Assembly (NCBI GenBank): GCA_934045905.1
Contig: OW203770.1
Location: forward strand, 6,510,001 to 6,574,000
From: Leuctra nigra
Lineage: Eukaryota; Arthropoda; Insecta; Plecoptera; Leuctridae
Direction of reading: 5' to 3'
Length of the DNA stretch: 64,000 nucleotides
Positions 1 through 12,000 of the stretch are shown piece after piece. Position 1 is the stretch's first letter. Every line of letters begins with the position of its first letter. A program made the position numbers and the translations under genes. The notes under the pieces were generated by a model. It saw nothing but the letters and a program-made list of their open reading frames with translations. It had not been told where the DNA came from and ran no database searches.

Positions 1-625
1 TGGCACTCCCCTGTAGTTACTACAAGCCTTACGGTCCCCCTTCTTGAACAGTGGCACTATTATACCTTTTCTCCAGTCGTCGGGAATCTTCATTTCCTTC
101 CAAACTGCTAGTATTACACGGTGCAGCCACTTTTTTCCTGTTTCTCCTGCCGCTTTTACCATTTCCATTGTCACCTCGTCTATTCCTGGAGCTCGCCCAT
201 TCTTCATCTCTCCCAGTGCTTTCCCAACTTCCATTTCGCTTACATCTGCTTCCTCTCTCTCCTCTCCTGTGCCTCCTTCTCCCTCTGCTCTTCTCTCTTG
301 TTCTTTCCCTTGTTCTGTGGCACCTGATTGCACATTGAGAAGGGTCTCAAAGTACTCTTTCCACATTTTGATTACATCATCTGGATTTACTACGAGTTCG
401 CCGTTGCTATTTTTCATCGTTCGGACTTCTTCTCGAACTCCTCTTTTTCTTTTCACCAGTCCGTATATCATTTTCTTGTTTCCTTCGAAATCCTTCTCAA
501 GCTTACTTGCAAGTTCGTCCATTGCTTTCTTCTTCTCCTCCCGAACAATCTTGGCCACATTTATTTTACACTGTCGATACTCTTCTGCATTCTCTGAGGA
601 TCTATTTAATTCGTTTGAATATCTC
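1..625 (-). mobile_element. Non-LTR retrotransposon fragment (N-terminal part of reverse transcriptase), runs off the left edge
   Basis: Read on the minus strand this stretch stays open from about 625 to the window edge. It gives a lysine-rich lead region (..EEYRQCKINVAKIVREEK..), then a linker, then reverse-transcriptase block 1 with MKNGRAPGIDEV and FKKGDRKACSNYRGV. These blocks are typical of the RT of RTE/L2/Jockey-like LINEs; I cannot choose the clade from this piece. The plus-strand serine-rich reading frames here are only its antisense shadow. A short TAT-rich run at 640-660 may mark where the fragment stops. Confidence 0.75.
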
Positions 626-721
626 AAAATGATAATAGTAATAGTAATAGTAGGTGATATATGTGCGGTGATAATGATAGGTTGAGAGGGTGGGCACATG
701 ATAAACCCATAGAGAAGTTAA

Positions 722-1532
722 CTAGGAAAACGCTCAGTGTAACGCGTTGATGAGCGAGCTTGGGTACGTGCAAATTCTCGAATCGGAAATGCGTACACAA
801 CGCACAGAAAACATATACATCCATATTGAATTGATTATGATATCAACTAAAAAGTGTATGCTTTTCATCGAAACTTTAAAATAGCATCTAAGCACCTGGT
901 TCATAAAGCAAATCAGAATCAATTTTCAATTGGCACTGGAAAACATTCATTTCGATACTTCATTACTGACAGATATTAAAAATGTCAATAACTTCATACG
1001 TTCTTAACTGATTGGGATGAAATTTTGTAAAATAAGAGACAATATTGGTCTTAATGATCATGCAAAATATGATTTGATCAGAATTATCGAAGACCGTTTT
1101 CATTTTTCAGCCTATCAGGAGATATTTATTTAAATTTTAACCAATGAATGGATTTCAAAAAAAATTATGGTATGCAAGCAGAGAAGGTTGGTTTTACATG
1201 TGTACAACATTTCAGCTCGATCAAAGAAAAACACTGACCTGTATAGCCAAAATATGAGTTTGATCAGATTTATCGAAGACCAGTTTCATTTTTCAACCTA
1301 CCATCAGGAGATGTTTATTTAAATTTTAACCAATCAATTTTTTTCAAAAAAATTAGGGGTCAGCAAACAGAAAAGGTTGTCTCCACATGTGCGCAAAATT
1401 TCAGCTCGATCGAAGAAAAACTCTGACCTGTATAGCGTCAGTAAACGGAAAAAAAACAAAAAAAACTAAAAACAAAAAAACAGAGGTCCGTGCCAAAAGA
1501 GCCAAAAGGAGACGCTCGCTTCGCTCGCTCAA
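722..1532 (-). mobile_element. Non-autonomous Helitron copy 1
   Basis: The minus-strand 3' end has a hairpin (CGCTCA ... TGAGCG) around the loop tcaacgcgttacac and ends TTTTCCTAG followed by T, the usual Helitron CTRR end. The other end carries the palindromic block GAGCGAGCGAAGCGAGCG seen in the sibling copies at 9886, 18296, 19930, 24157 and 27354. The interior has degenerate units of the type 'gatcgagctgaaattttgcacacatgt'. No coding capacity is seen. Confidence 0.8.
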
Positions 1533-1944
1533 CAATAATTATAATAGATGCATCTGGACATTAAAAATCTAGTATAGAATGATGATATGAATGATATGAG
1601 TGATGTGTGATGAATACAAACAATAATAATATGGATGCACCTTGCCCCTTCTCAAGAAAATTCATCTTAGTTTATGACATTATTAATCATGATAGTACCT
1701 AACTCGAGATTAAATATCTAGTACTATGAAGAATAGTGATTAATGAGATGTGATGATGGTGTGATGCGTACAGTATAGTAATCAGTACAGTATGATGTAT
1801 GCATCTTCCCAAGTTAATAGGTGAAGAGGTAGTAATATTAGGATGAAGATGCCATGTTTCATAAGTGAATACAGAGGTGAAAGATGACAGCAGGACAGTA
1901 ATGGACGTAGAAGATTGAGAAAGACACGATTCAGGGAGACACAT

Positions 1945-2060
1945 CGATTAACTTGTTAAAGTCCACGATGGTCACCACATCCTCCAAGTCCTTTGGAAGT
2001 TGATTCCACCATCGCACTGATCTGCCGAGGAGGGAGTATCTGCCCATGTCTGATAGTCAA
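1945..2060 (-). mobile_element. Relic of a LINE reverse-transcriptase C-terminus
   Basis: One minus-strand frame reads RYSLLGRSVRWWNQLPKDLE and continues ..DVVTIVDFNK, the W-N-x-LP type tail found near the end of many CR1/Jockey/RTE reverse transcriptases. Frames break on both sides, so it is an old fragment. The flanking 1540-1940 is a GATGATATGA-rich low-complexity stretch in which I recognise nothing. Confidence 0.5.
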
Positions 2061-2394
2061 CCCCCAAATTTCCCTCACAAAACGAGTTCGTTCTTACAAA
2101 ACCCATAAGAAATAATTGAAGATTCTTTAAAAATTCAAAATCATAACTTTTAAACAAATTCACCTAATAAAGAAGACATAAAGCTACCTGGGTGACAAAA
2201 TATGAAATAGATTTCATTGATTTCTTGAAGGGAATCATCTCTACAAAATAATCACCATGATTCAAAAGAGTTACACAAAATAAACAAAACAAAACAATAT
2301 AAACTACAAGGAAGCTCTGGCCACACAATTCCAGGGTGATAATACATTCTTTTGTCTTGTACTTGGACTTAAAAAAACCAATCGATAAACGAGA

Positions 2395-4569
2395 ATGTTG
2401 TTCTCTAGAATTACACATGCTTTAAAATTGCATCCAGAATGTGGAATACTTTTAATGTTTGAAGTTTTGCAACGATACTCATACGTTGGTTTCCAAACTT
2501 TACTCTTTCTTTATATAAAGCATGAGTTAAAGTTCTCGCTGTGTGCGTCTTTAGCCTTCTATCATGTGTTCCTCGCATTTGATTACATCTCCTCAATCAT
2601 CTTCTCCATCGTCACTGAGAAGTGGCTTTCAAAGTATGTCACCATCATTGTAGCCATCTTGATCTCACTTGTCGGTCAAGTTCTGGTCACCCTAGCCGCA
2701 TCTTCGGCTGGTCCAGATGGTATCACATCGATGTTTCCAAGCATTGTCCTCGTGTCCATGCTTGGATTCACAATATACTCTATAGGAGTCGGCGGAATTC
2801 GAGAGGCTGTGAGCTCTATTGGTCGCGATCAGTTCTTTCTACCGCAAGAAGAGATCCATGTACGTGCCTTCTACCAAGCTTTCTACTACGCAATGGCATT
2901 CGGTACGGTGTTGGGAATCATTGCTGCACCTCTTCTAAGGATGCATGTGGAATGTTTCGGACAACTCTACTGCTTCCCGCTCGGGTTTGGCGGAGCGACG
3001 CTGGCAATGTTGCTTGCTTTCTGCGCATTACTTTGCGGATATGCCTCATTGAACAAGGGCCTACAGAATGAGAGTCCCATTACGGAGACTTTGGCTTGCG
3101 TTAGTACGGCATTGGGCAACAGAGGTTCGCGATGCGGCCCCACATGGCTGGACAATGCAGGTGTGTTGTTTACAGACAGTTTCATCTGTAACGTGCGTGC
3201 GACGTTACATGTCCTCGTGCTGTTTATCCCGCTTCCCTTATTCTGGGCCTTGTTCGAGCAACAACGTTCGCTGTGGGTCTACCAAGCTACCCGCATGATC
3301 TGGCCACTTAGTCGTCGACTTGACTTGTACGTTGAACCTGACCACATGCCACTCATGACGCACTTGGTCATCTTCGTCGCCGTGCCCGTCTGCGAGTTCT
3401 GTCTCTACTCTCTGTACGAGCGTATCGTTTGCTGCAGAGGTCCTCTGCGACGGATGAATATCGGCGCACTCCTAGCTGCGCTTGCCTTCGTAGTAGCGGT
3501 TGTCATCGAACGCAAGGTCGAACCGACGACAGAGCAACTCCCACAGAAAGGGGAATCACATCTAATTCTTCAAAATCTGTGGACGACATGCCCTATGAGT
3601 GTGCATATTGACTACATCAATGCGTCGTACCACCGGGAAGTAGTAATTCATCCGGTGGACCAAGTAATCATGAGGAACTTGCCAGTGTCAGGAGCGCAGG
3701 AATATCTCTTAACCGAAAGGTTCATGTTCCAGGAATATCCACTAGTTTGCACCCCTGGACAGAAAACTGCCCGTATGACAATATACGAGAAAACTGTGGT
3801 AGCAGTATACATCACATTCCTTACAAGTAAATTTGTTGGTGTTGATAATAGTAATCCGAGATATGGACCAAATGACGATTTACAATTTAACATTGATAAG
3901 TGTGACATTCAACTTCCGTTAAACACATTAGTCTATTCGTCAAGAATATCCCAAGATCCTTTTTCAGATTATGAAAACCAAGTTGGCGTTGATCATGTCT
4001 ATCTTATCCAGGAAGATTCCGACAAAAATATTTCTCTCTATTTGGACAGCAACCATCACGGAATAAAGAACTTTCACATGCATGCCGGTAAATACAGTTT
4101 AAAAGAAAATTCTGAAGACAAAAGTCCATTTGGTTTCACCTTAAAACGGGGAGGAGTTTACACAACAATTTTCGTCAATAAAGGGTGGGGTATATTAAAG
4201 AACCTGACGGTTCTCACCCCTCCCAACTCTGTACACATGGAGTGGCAAATACCTCAGTACATCTTCATCGGTGTGGCGTATTACCTCTTCCCGGTCACTC
4301 TACTGCAGTTCTCCTGCCAGCAAGTGCCGACGTGCATGAGACCCGTGCTGATGGCCGCCTGGTACCTGACCGTTGCTCTTGGCAACCTCCTGGCAGCTGC
4401 TTTGGCGATGATGATGGTCGGACAGAGAGTGCTTTGGTTCTACGTCCTCTATACTTCGCTGATGGTGGCAACAGTGGGGATCATGGCTATGATATTCTTT
4501 AACTACAGGGCAGTAGAGCCAGAAGAACAGGATGAGAAGACAAATGAGGAGAATGGCCCCAATTTTTGA
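2395..4569 (+). CDS. POT/SLC15 family (PEPT-like) transporter, intronless and divergent
   Basis: A 724-aa membrane protein in one uninterrupted frame. An in-frame TAA lies three codons before the ATG, so this is the first possible start. The family moves di/tripeptides with protons across plasma membranes. Family signs: GGIREA at residues 133-138, WALFEQQRS at 284-292 (family WALFDQQGS), about nine membrane spans, a large soluble loop at about 372-610 (the extracellular domain of animal PEPTs), then WQIPQY and the last three spans. Odd points: the N-terminal ExxERFxYYG motif reads EVLQRYSYVG (E23, Q26, R27). In the TM10 motif aligned to human PEPT1, the GEV glutamate becomes tyrosine and the TGLEF glutamate becomes glutamine. 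Animal SLC15 genes normally have many exons, so this may be a retrocopy. I am sure of the family, not of peptide transport. Confidence 0.88.
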   Translation: MLFSRITHALKLHPECGILLMFEVLQRYSYVGFQTLLFLYIKHELKFSLCASLAFYHVFLAFDYISSIIFSIVTEKWLSKYVTIIVAILISLVGQVLVTLAASSAGPDGITSMFPSIVLVSMLGFTIYSIGVGGIREAVSSIGRDQFFLPQEEIHVRAFYQAFYYAMAFGTVLGIIAAPLLRMHVECFGQLYCFPLGFGGATLAMLLAFCALLCGYASLNKGLQNESPITETLACVSTALGNRGSRCGPTWLDNAGVLFTDSFICNVRATLHVLVLFIPLPLFWALFEQQRSLWVYQATRMIWPLSRRLDLYVEPDHMPLMTHLVIFVAVPVCEFCLYSLYERIVCCRGPLRRMNIGALLAALAFVVAVVIERKVEPTTEQLPQKGESHLILQNLWTTCPMSVHIDYINASYHREVVIHPVDQVIMRNLPVSGAQEYLLTERFMFQEYPLVCTPGQKTARMTIYEKTVVAVYITFLTSKFVGVDNSNPRYGPNDDLQFNIDKCDIQLPLNTLVYSSRISQDPFSDYENQVGVDHVYLIQEDSDKNISLYLDSNHHGIKNFHMHAGKYSLKENSEDKSPFGFTLKRGGVYTTIFVNKGWGILKNLTVLTPPNSVHMEWQIPQYIFIGVAYYLFPVTLLQFSCQQVPTCMRPVLMAAWYLTVALGNLLAAALAMMMVGQRVLWFYVLYTSLMVATVGIMAMIFFNYRAVEPEEQDEKTNEENGPNF

Positions 4570-4597
4570 TTACATGTTAATCATAGGTACTGAGTGG

Positions 4598-4603
4598 AAT
4601 AAA
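4598..4603 (+). terminator. Polyadenylation signal of the transporter gene
   Basis: AATAAA lies 29 bases after the transporter stop codon, followed by a T/G-rich stretch. It suits a short 3'UTR. Confidence 0.6.
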
Positions 4604-5228
4604 GTATAATGCATTGTTTAAATTATGTTGTAATGTTCATTGTATTTGTATTTGTATTAATAGAAAAATAGCAAAAATACTAAATAATAAATTTACTACC
4701 TAGTACCTTCTACTACAAGAAATGAACTGAAAATAACTCTAAAATGCAATAAATTTTAAATGCTGTAATCCTATGAAGGGAGGTCTAGAATTTCACAAAA
4801 TGGTAGGGTTGTTGGAGGGTTGGATTTTTTTTGTTTTGTTAGTCGCATATATTGTAAGCACTGATTGACCAATCAAACTGAAATTTTGAACATACACTAA
4901 TATCATTCTAGAATAGACTGGTATTGTTTTTGAGCAATATTCAAATCAAAAAGTTGATTATTTTATTTATTACCCTTGCCGCGGGACACCCTGCTGAGTG
5001 ACCCAAGTCGCATCCTGTTCACCCCACCCCTCCACTAATGACCACCCAGCCCCCAACCATTAAAGGCCTTGGCCAGGTTGCTTCAGCTTCTACATAATAA
5101 TGTGACAAGAATGATTTTATCCAATATTCCAAAAAATAAAATAGATCCGACAATCACAACGCTCACAATGTGACAATTAAACTCTTGCCGCAACCCGCCA
5201 CACATTGAACGCAAGCCCGCAACGCATG

Positions 5229-6050
5229 GAGCAGTGACGTCAGTGCGAGGGACCGCCCTGCAAGCCAACCCGCGGCCGGCCGCGTGCTCTTACGCTGAAG
5301 CAACCTACTAACTCTATGCTGACACATGACAAGTCAAATCTCAAATAAGTCAAATTTCCCTGATTTTACCGTGGTTCACCAAGAAATTTTTCCCGATAAT
5401 TATTCCAAACTCGTCCACTTGGCGGTGGTTTCTTAGATACCCACAATCTGATTTCCAGACAGATTTCGGCGATGCATTCAGTAATTCGCACATTCGCACA
5501 CGGAAGTAATTCGCACTTTAATCTATTTGCAATGTCATAATCAGTCTCTGTAAAGTGGTTTGAACAAACTAGTGATGATTAAGTAGGAGTAAAGTTGTCT
5601 CTGTTTATGTTATGAAGCCACTGTTTATATCTGCCTGCTGATGACTGACTGGGAAATCGATGAAAAGAGAGTTTATTTCCACCCGCGCCTACACATTTTC
5701 GAGTATTGTTACATTTATATACACAGCATTCTTCAACCATTGTTACGGTATTTCACACGCAGTAAAAAATTTAAACTAAAACGTACATTATTCCCTTCTA
5801 TTTATTCACTGTTATAGTCACTAATGTAAACGCTTTTATAATCACTATTTCAATTGTCTATAATAATGAAATACCCACTAGTTATTTAATAAATAAATGC
5901 TTGCTACTCTCCTGCCTTCCTATCATAAAATAATATCACCTGAAATACACCCGTATTCATGAAACCACACAAATCAACTGAAGACAGTCAATGCGCTGCA
6001 TCCTGCTGTCTTGACGCCGAGCGATCCCTCGCACTGACGTCAGTGCCCCA
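5229..6050. repeat. Inverted repeats centred on TGACGTCA
   Basis: A 25-base block containing the CRE-like palindrome TGACGTCA and cagtgcgaggga at 5229-5254 recurs inverted at 6025-6050. The left block sits in a CpG-rich patch (5180-5290) unlike the AT-rich surroundings. It may be a degenerate transposon or a regulatory patch. The rest of 4604-6430 shows no gene; 4856-4920 resembles one internal unit of the Helitrons. Confidence 0.4.
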
Positions 6051-6429
6051 TCCGTGACCGGAAACTAAGAAGGGGTGAAATTCTGCTCATGGGCCGAAAA
6101 CAACACTTTTTTTGACGCCTCAGCTCTTCCGACACCAACTACCATCCATTGAAACACATACCTTAGGAAGTCGTACTGGGGCTTTAAGAAAAAGGTTGTT
6201 TTTCATTCATTCAATTGAGAGAGGGGTCAATAATTTGCAAACTTTTAAAGTAGGTAATACGATTTTGATATTATTGACATCACAAATGGATGTCAAATAA
6301 AAAATTTATGGGAATCAATTTTTGATTCTTGAATTTCGGTAAATCTTTGCCAGAGTAAATATATATTTGTTAAAAATATTACAATTTATTTCAAGATGCA
6401 TTATTAATTAGTATTAGAGGTATATATAT

Positions 6430-6482
6430 ATACCGCATATCGGTGCTCGCTTATCAACGCGTTACAATGAGCGGTTTCCTAG
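6430..6482 (+). mobile_element. Helitron 3' end, truncated copy
   Basis: It has the same terminal hairpin and CCTAG end as the other copies (gctcgcttatcaacgcgttac ... ttcctag). No matching 5' end is found upstream; a TA dinucleotide run precedes it. Confidence 0.6.
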
Positions 6483-6744
6483 TTTACCTAAATAAAATAA
6501 TTTGGAATTTCAAACTTGCCATACTGTAAAGTAAAGTGTCATTTCCCATGTAATTTGGTTACACAGTTTATTTCTTCAGACTGTTTAATAATACAAAATT
6601 ACAAATTGAGCAAGAATAATGTGGTTAAATTTATAGGTATTCAGAAGTGCAAGAAGTTATTTGAAGTGCAAACTTCAAAACTAGGTAAGTATATTATCAG
6701 ACAGAAATTAAACTGAGAACTTGTTCTTGATTATTAAATTTTAC

Positions 6745-6839
6745 GGCGTTTTCCACTGGCCGCACTTAGGTAGTCGCACTAGTTTTGTATGGTGACGTCA
6801 TTTCAGTGCAGTCCTATAGTGTGGTCAGTGGAAAATGCC
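6745..6839. mobile_element. Short MITE of about 95 bp
   Basis: The ends GGCGTTTTCCACTGGCC and the inverse ending ..CAGTGGAAAATGCC form imperfect terminal inverted repeats. No coding sequence. Family unassigned. Confidence 0.5.
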
Positions 6840-7226
6840 ATGAGAAAATATTAAGAGGGCTGAGTAGTGAGAATAATGTTGAATTCTTACAGAATTTATC
6901 AGTTTTACAATCTACAAATTGCTATTAATAATAGTAATGCTTTAAGCTTTCTACTTGAATATTGTTCAGTCTTAATTAACGTCTCATAAGAGATGTAGGG
7001 CCTTTTTAAGTTGACGAAACTATCCAGGGACAGAAGACATTACAAAATGTAAAACGTTTTGGCAACATACCTGTCAAAATATAATTTGTTTCGTTGTAGG
7101 TACCTTTGTAATATTGTCTAGAATATCATCAAACTTGATTTATGAGTTTAAACTTTAAATATATTGATTGTACTGATACATTTAAAAGATTAAACACGTG
7201 TGAGCTATTTCTTTGATCTTTCTGAA

Positions 7227-7413
7227 TAGACCACATTTTAAATTATCTAGGTAGCTCTGCTTTTCAAAAAATTTCATATGCAGTACCGTGATCCTCATAT
7301 CTATTAGTGTTTTTCAACAATGGATCATAACATGAATAGATATGAGGATCACGGTACTGCATATGACATTTTTTGAAAAGCAGAGCTAACTAGATAATTT
7401 AAAATGTGGTCTA
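7227..7413. mobile_element. 187-bp foldback element, copy A
   Basis: A nearly perfect palindrome: TAGACCACATTTTAAA at the left and its complement at the right, with long paired arms and a loop containing ctattagtgtttttcaacaatgg. TA lies at both ends. It has the same length and loop as the element at 11960-12146, but the arm sequences differ. The flanks 6843-7226 and 7414-7946 hold nothing recognisable. Confidence 0.75.
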
Positions 7414-7946
7414 TTTCACTAACGTTTCAATGAAAAATTGTTATTTTCTAAGAACCCTGGAGTTACCATACTTATACTTTTGTTTTTCATAAGGCAACGC
7501 CCATCTTCATTGGTCAATTGAATGTTTGTACATATCCAACTAACTTAAATTTCCTTGCCTGAAATGATTTAATGGTATCATTTTCCTTCCACATATATTC
7601 AGAGGCAGACTGGGCAGAGAAGGCACGGGATGCAAAAATGCAAAAGGCCCGCTGCCGTAACAAGTGAAACACTTATAGGTAGTGAAATTCCGTTAAAGAA
7701 GAATAACAGAAAATTAATGAAAAAAATGAGCTCACAAAATATGAAAAAGGCCAATGTGAAAAGGGCATGTAAACAAAAAGACCTGCAATGCAATTGACAT
7801 CCCTTGCCAGTATGCCACTGTATATTTTCTTTTCTCATTCAAATCATAACATAAGTTTTTGCACTAGCTACTGACTATACTTCATCCAGGATTGAAAACA
7901 TGTACTGTCCTACTCTTACAAGAGACCAGTCCACTCAATTAATTAA

Positions 7947-7952
7947 TCTTTA
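7947..7952 (-). terminator. Candidate polyadenylation signal of the WRN gene
   Basis: AATAAA on the minus strand, 277 bases past the WRN stop codon, is the nearest good signal downstream of the last exon. Confidence 0.5.
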
Positions 7953-8228
7953 TTTGCATTCCCTACCATGTATTGTCCATCCCATGTTTGATATGTGTGC
8001 CAAACTGAGATTTTACACGTATTCAGTTTAACAATATTGTCTGGCTTAGTGCGAGAGGAGACCAATGCATATCGGCATCCTGGAATGAGTATAATCACAA
8101 AAAAACAGGTCTACTATTTCTCTTCGCTTTTAACGGAACAAAACAAGTACAATATCAGAATCAACTCCAACGTATTGAGATTATAGCCGACTTACCCGCA
8201 GATATGATTTCTCATCACAATCAGATCA

Positions 8229-9083
8229 TCAATGTCTCTTGAAGAGACTGTTGGCCATCATGTTTCGCTTCATCACTTTCCCAGCTTCGGGGTTTGTGAG
8301 CCACGTGGGCATCTTCCTCTTTTTCACCCCTCCTTGACTACCCTGACTGTCTTGACTACCTCGACTCTCTTGGCTACACGACACTTCACTTGCATCTTGC
8401 ATGGAAGTGGCAGCGTTGCTGACGGACTCCAAAGCACGAAGAGCTCGGGCATCAATGTTGAAGTCCTCGTCATCGCCCCAGTCAGAAGGTTTGGCAGCTG
8501 ATTTGGAGGGAGAAAACTTCTCGATGTCGATGCTTTGTAATAGTTCGTCGTCACCCCAATCTACTTCACTATTTGATGGCCAATTCGAATTTTTGTCTGT
8601 CTGCGGTACGTTGATGGAACCTCCAAGTCGCTCAGCTGTTCCGTTATCGGCCCGATTTAGTGCAGCTTCGGCAGGTTTGGCAGGGGAAAGTGCTTCGTCG
8701 AAACTCATATTTCCTGTTGGTTGAGATTCGTTCAAAACAGTTTCCTGCGAATTCCCTTCTAAATCTTGCATTCGAGACATACTGCAGGCACCCGATTCAA
8801 TTGCCGGCAATTGGTGATACAAATTGTTGAGATCCCTCGTTACGGTCAGTACCATTTCTTGTGAATCTTCCGTCTTTACTTCTTGACTGAGAGAAAACCT
8901 CTTTTCCGGCGACGGTGTTAGGAATTCTCGGATTCCTCTTTGCTTGCTTTTCTTCGGCGGAGGAGAATCCGGTTCTCTTTGCTTCGATGAACTCGGCTGG
9001 CCTTTCGATCGTTTCCAACCGGCTAATGGAATGCTGCTACCAGCTGCTTCTTCGACAATCTCTTGTGACTTTGCCAACATCGG
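8229..9083 (-). CDS. WRN: WRN exon 15 (C-terminal tail and stop)
   Basis: Residues 823-1106, low in predicted structure. Noticeable are basic stretches ([13 protein letters not shown]) likely for nuclear import, QRGIREFL resembling a PCNA-binding box, two DWGDDE repeats, a Ser-Gln-rich run and a basic end [16 protein letters not shown]. Acceptor ..gttttcag. Confidence 0.87.
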   Translation of the reverse strand, partial: PMLAKSQEIVEEAAGSSIPLAGWKRSKGQPSSSKQREPDSPPPKKSKQRGIREFLTPSPEKRFSLSQEVKTEDSQEMVLTVTRDLNNLYHQLPAIESGACSMSRMQDLEGNSQETVLNESQPTGNMSFDEALSPAKPAEAALNRADNGTAERLGGSINVPQTDKNSNWPSNSEVDWGDDELLQSIDIEKFSPSKSAAKPSDWGDDEDFNIDARALRALESVSNAATSMQDASEVSCSQESRGSQDSQGSQGGVKKRKMPTWLTNPEAGKVMKRNMMANSLFKRH

Positions 9084-12000
9084 CTGAAAACAATAAATCA
9101 CGAGTCACAACAGTTCAAGGCAGGTCATAACAGATTTGTTGGTGGTTGTCTTTTCAAGTATGATGTTAAGAGATACATCATATCTCTAGTATCATATCTA
9201 CTATCTCTCGTATGTAGAGATATTGTTGAAAACAGTCCATGCACCTTGAAATCCTGAAATGCAGTGCTGCCAGAATGATCCACAAACACAGAGACATCTA
9301 GCGGTGAGGTTTATTATGAGACATGGGACTTTGTTTTTTTTCGCAGGTTCTCACAGCCGGATTTTATTTATTTATTTATTTAATCTTTATTGTCAACAGG
9401 GCCGAAGCCCCACAAGTGCAATATAATAAAAACATGAGAACATAACAACAGACATTATCACAAACAATGAAAACGAATTACAACTAGGTAGATCGGTTCT
9501 ATATAAAAACATTGGACAGAACCTCGTCAACAGAGTCTTTAAAATCAGTAAAAGAATCATTAAAAATATCTATATCACAGATCAAGTCACTAGATAACAC
9601 ATCATTAAAAACAGACTGGATACGCAATATGGGAGAAAATTTGTAAACATTAACACGACATTTTGAAAGATAAAAAGGTTGCCTATTCCTTGTGTTTTTT
9701 CGTGGAGCATGTTCTAGGCAGAATCCAGAATCATGTAAGTTATAGAATAAAGCTGCAGGACTTTGGTGAGGATTCCCATTAATTTGGCAAAATGTAATGT
9801 ACCTACACTCAAACCAATAAAAATTGGTACTCGAAAAGAAAAGGATTGGCTGCTGGTAAGGTTCCTTGACAACGAATCCTTGTTATTAAGCGAGCGGAGC
9901 GAGCGTCTCCACTTGAAACTTATGGCTCAAATCTCTTTTTTTTTTTGTGTGTGTTTATTTGTGCATTTGGCGTCTCCTGCCAAACGAAGTAATGGATCAG
10001 GCCAATTTTTTCACACAACTTAAATTACTATTCTCGTTATGGTCAAAATGATTTTCAGCAAGTTCGCTCCATTGGTTGCATCGGAAACTTGATGTGTAGT
10101 TATATAGTTAGCTTGGCAATGGGGATGAAGGAAACTCTGTGTATATAACTGCAATAGTTTGACCGATCATCACCAAATTTTGCAAGGTCATGTGTACCAG
10201 CATTATAAGTGATTTTTTACAAATCTGTAATGAGCTACAAGAGTAATAGAGATTTTACTGACATTTGTATACTTAATTTAAAACGGCCTATAGCCACACC
10301 ACCATTTGACCTATCAAATGGTCTTCGATTAATCTGATCAATCAAACTCATATTTTGCATGGTCGTTCAGACCAACATTGTCTCTTATTTTACAAATTTT
10401 CAGTCCTACCAGTCAAGAACATAGATGCACTTATTGACAGTTTTAATAACTGTCAGAAATGACATTTCAAAACAGAAATTCCACTGCATTCTGGGTTGCT
10501 CTATGTAGCAAAGCAAAGTTTATAGATAGCTTTTCTCAATATCAATGTAAGACAGATTCTTTTCTTAGTGGATCATATTGCAATACATAATGTAGTCAAA
10601 ATGTAATGTAGGTATTTCATATACATAGGTATAGGTATACCTTATCTAAAATAATTTATTTTACGATATGGATTGTGTTTCACAGTTATGAAAACAACGT
10701 TTTGACTAGATAGCATCATATTTTACACATTTCCAGCCCAATCGGTCAAGAATTTACAGACTTATTGCTGTTTTAAGTGTTTGAATATCTGTCCAAAGAG
10801 ATTGATGGAAAAATATCAGTACAATAATCTGTTATTTAATTGATCCAGAGTGTGTATGAAAAGTTGCAAGGAAAATTGGTAATAAATAAACCTTTGATTG
10901 AATGGATCGTGCTATGATTGGCGATGTCGTGCGTGTCGGTGCTCGCTCATCAACGCGTTACACCGAGCGTTTTCCTAGTTATAAATGAAATAAGAGCTCA
11001 CCTACTAGAGGTAGATGATGCGTTAACACAGCCTTCATGGGATCATGCCATCAAACCTTAATCAGCCAATCCCTTTCTTTTCGAGTAGGTACCGATTTTT
11101 ATTGGTTTGAGTGTATCTATTGATTAGGAAGCAGGAGTGAAAAACCATCATGTTCACAGTTCGAACCTGATATATAGATGATGAAATTACTAGAGATGCG
11201 AGTTGGAAAATTTTCCGCATAAAATTTTCTTTACTTATTTTTCCGGATAATTATCCGTATTGTTATTTTAGTATTCTTTAAAATAAATTTTGTGCAAATT
11301 ATTTTCAACGATTTGAAGGACTTTACTTGAATATTTACCTCAGCAGAAAAGTTACAAAATGCACATTTCAAATATCCCTCCAACACTGAACAAAGGCAAG
11401 GCTGGTAATTCCCCAATGATAATAACGTTGAACAATAAAATAATGAATTGAAGGGCTGCACTGCAATTCGACACTAAAAGTACCTAGAGAATGCGCTGAT
11501 ATCAGTAAGATGGCCGCTTACGCGAGTACAATCCCAGCGCGTGCGTACTTTTACATACAAGTCACTTAGAGATGTCAATCATAACGAGTTCCGTAAAAAG
11601 TTATAAATAAATACATCGCGAAATAACAGAAATTGATGCTTACCTCAGTGTCAACAATCAAATACAATTTGCATATTTCATTATTGCACACATTCATTCA
11701 AATTCTTGTGAAAACGAGTTGTCTATTCACCAAAAGCAGCATTTGACAGATTGCAATTGTTTGAACGACGCGTCAAGAAAAATGTGTGTTCAAAAGGCCA
11801 TGAGAAAAACAATTTGCATCTGTCAAATGGTGATTTTTGGTGAATAGACATCTCGTTTTCACAAGAATTTGAATGAATGTGTGCTGTAATGAAATATGCC
11901 GATTGTATTTGATTGTTGACACTAAGGTATTCATCAATTTCTGTTATTTCCCGATGTAATAGACCAATTCAGAAAATATCTGGGTGGCTCTGGTTTCTAG

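Noticed and set aside
44..685. Plus-strand serine/phenylalanine-rich frame of 213 codons
   Set aside because: It is the antisense of the reverse-transcriptase fragment, whose motifs are clear on the minus strand.
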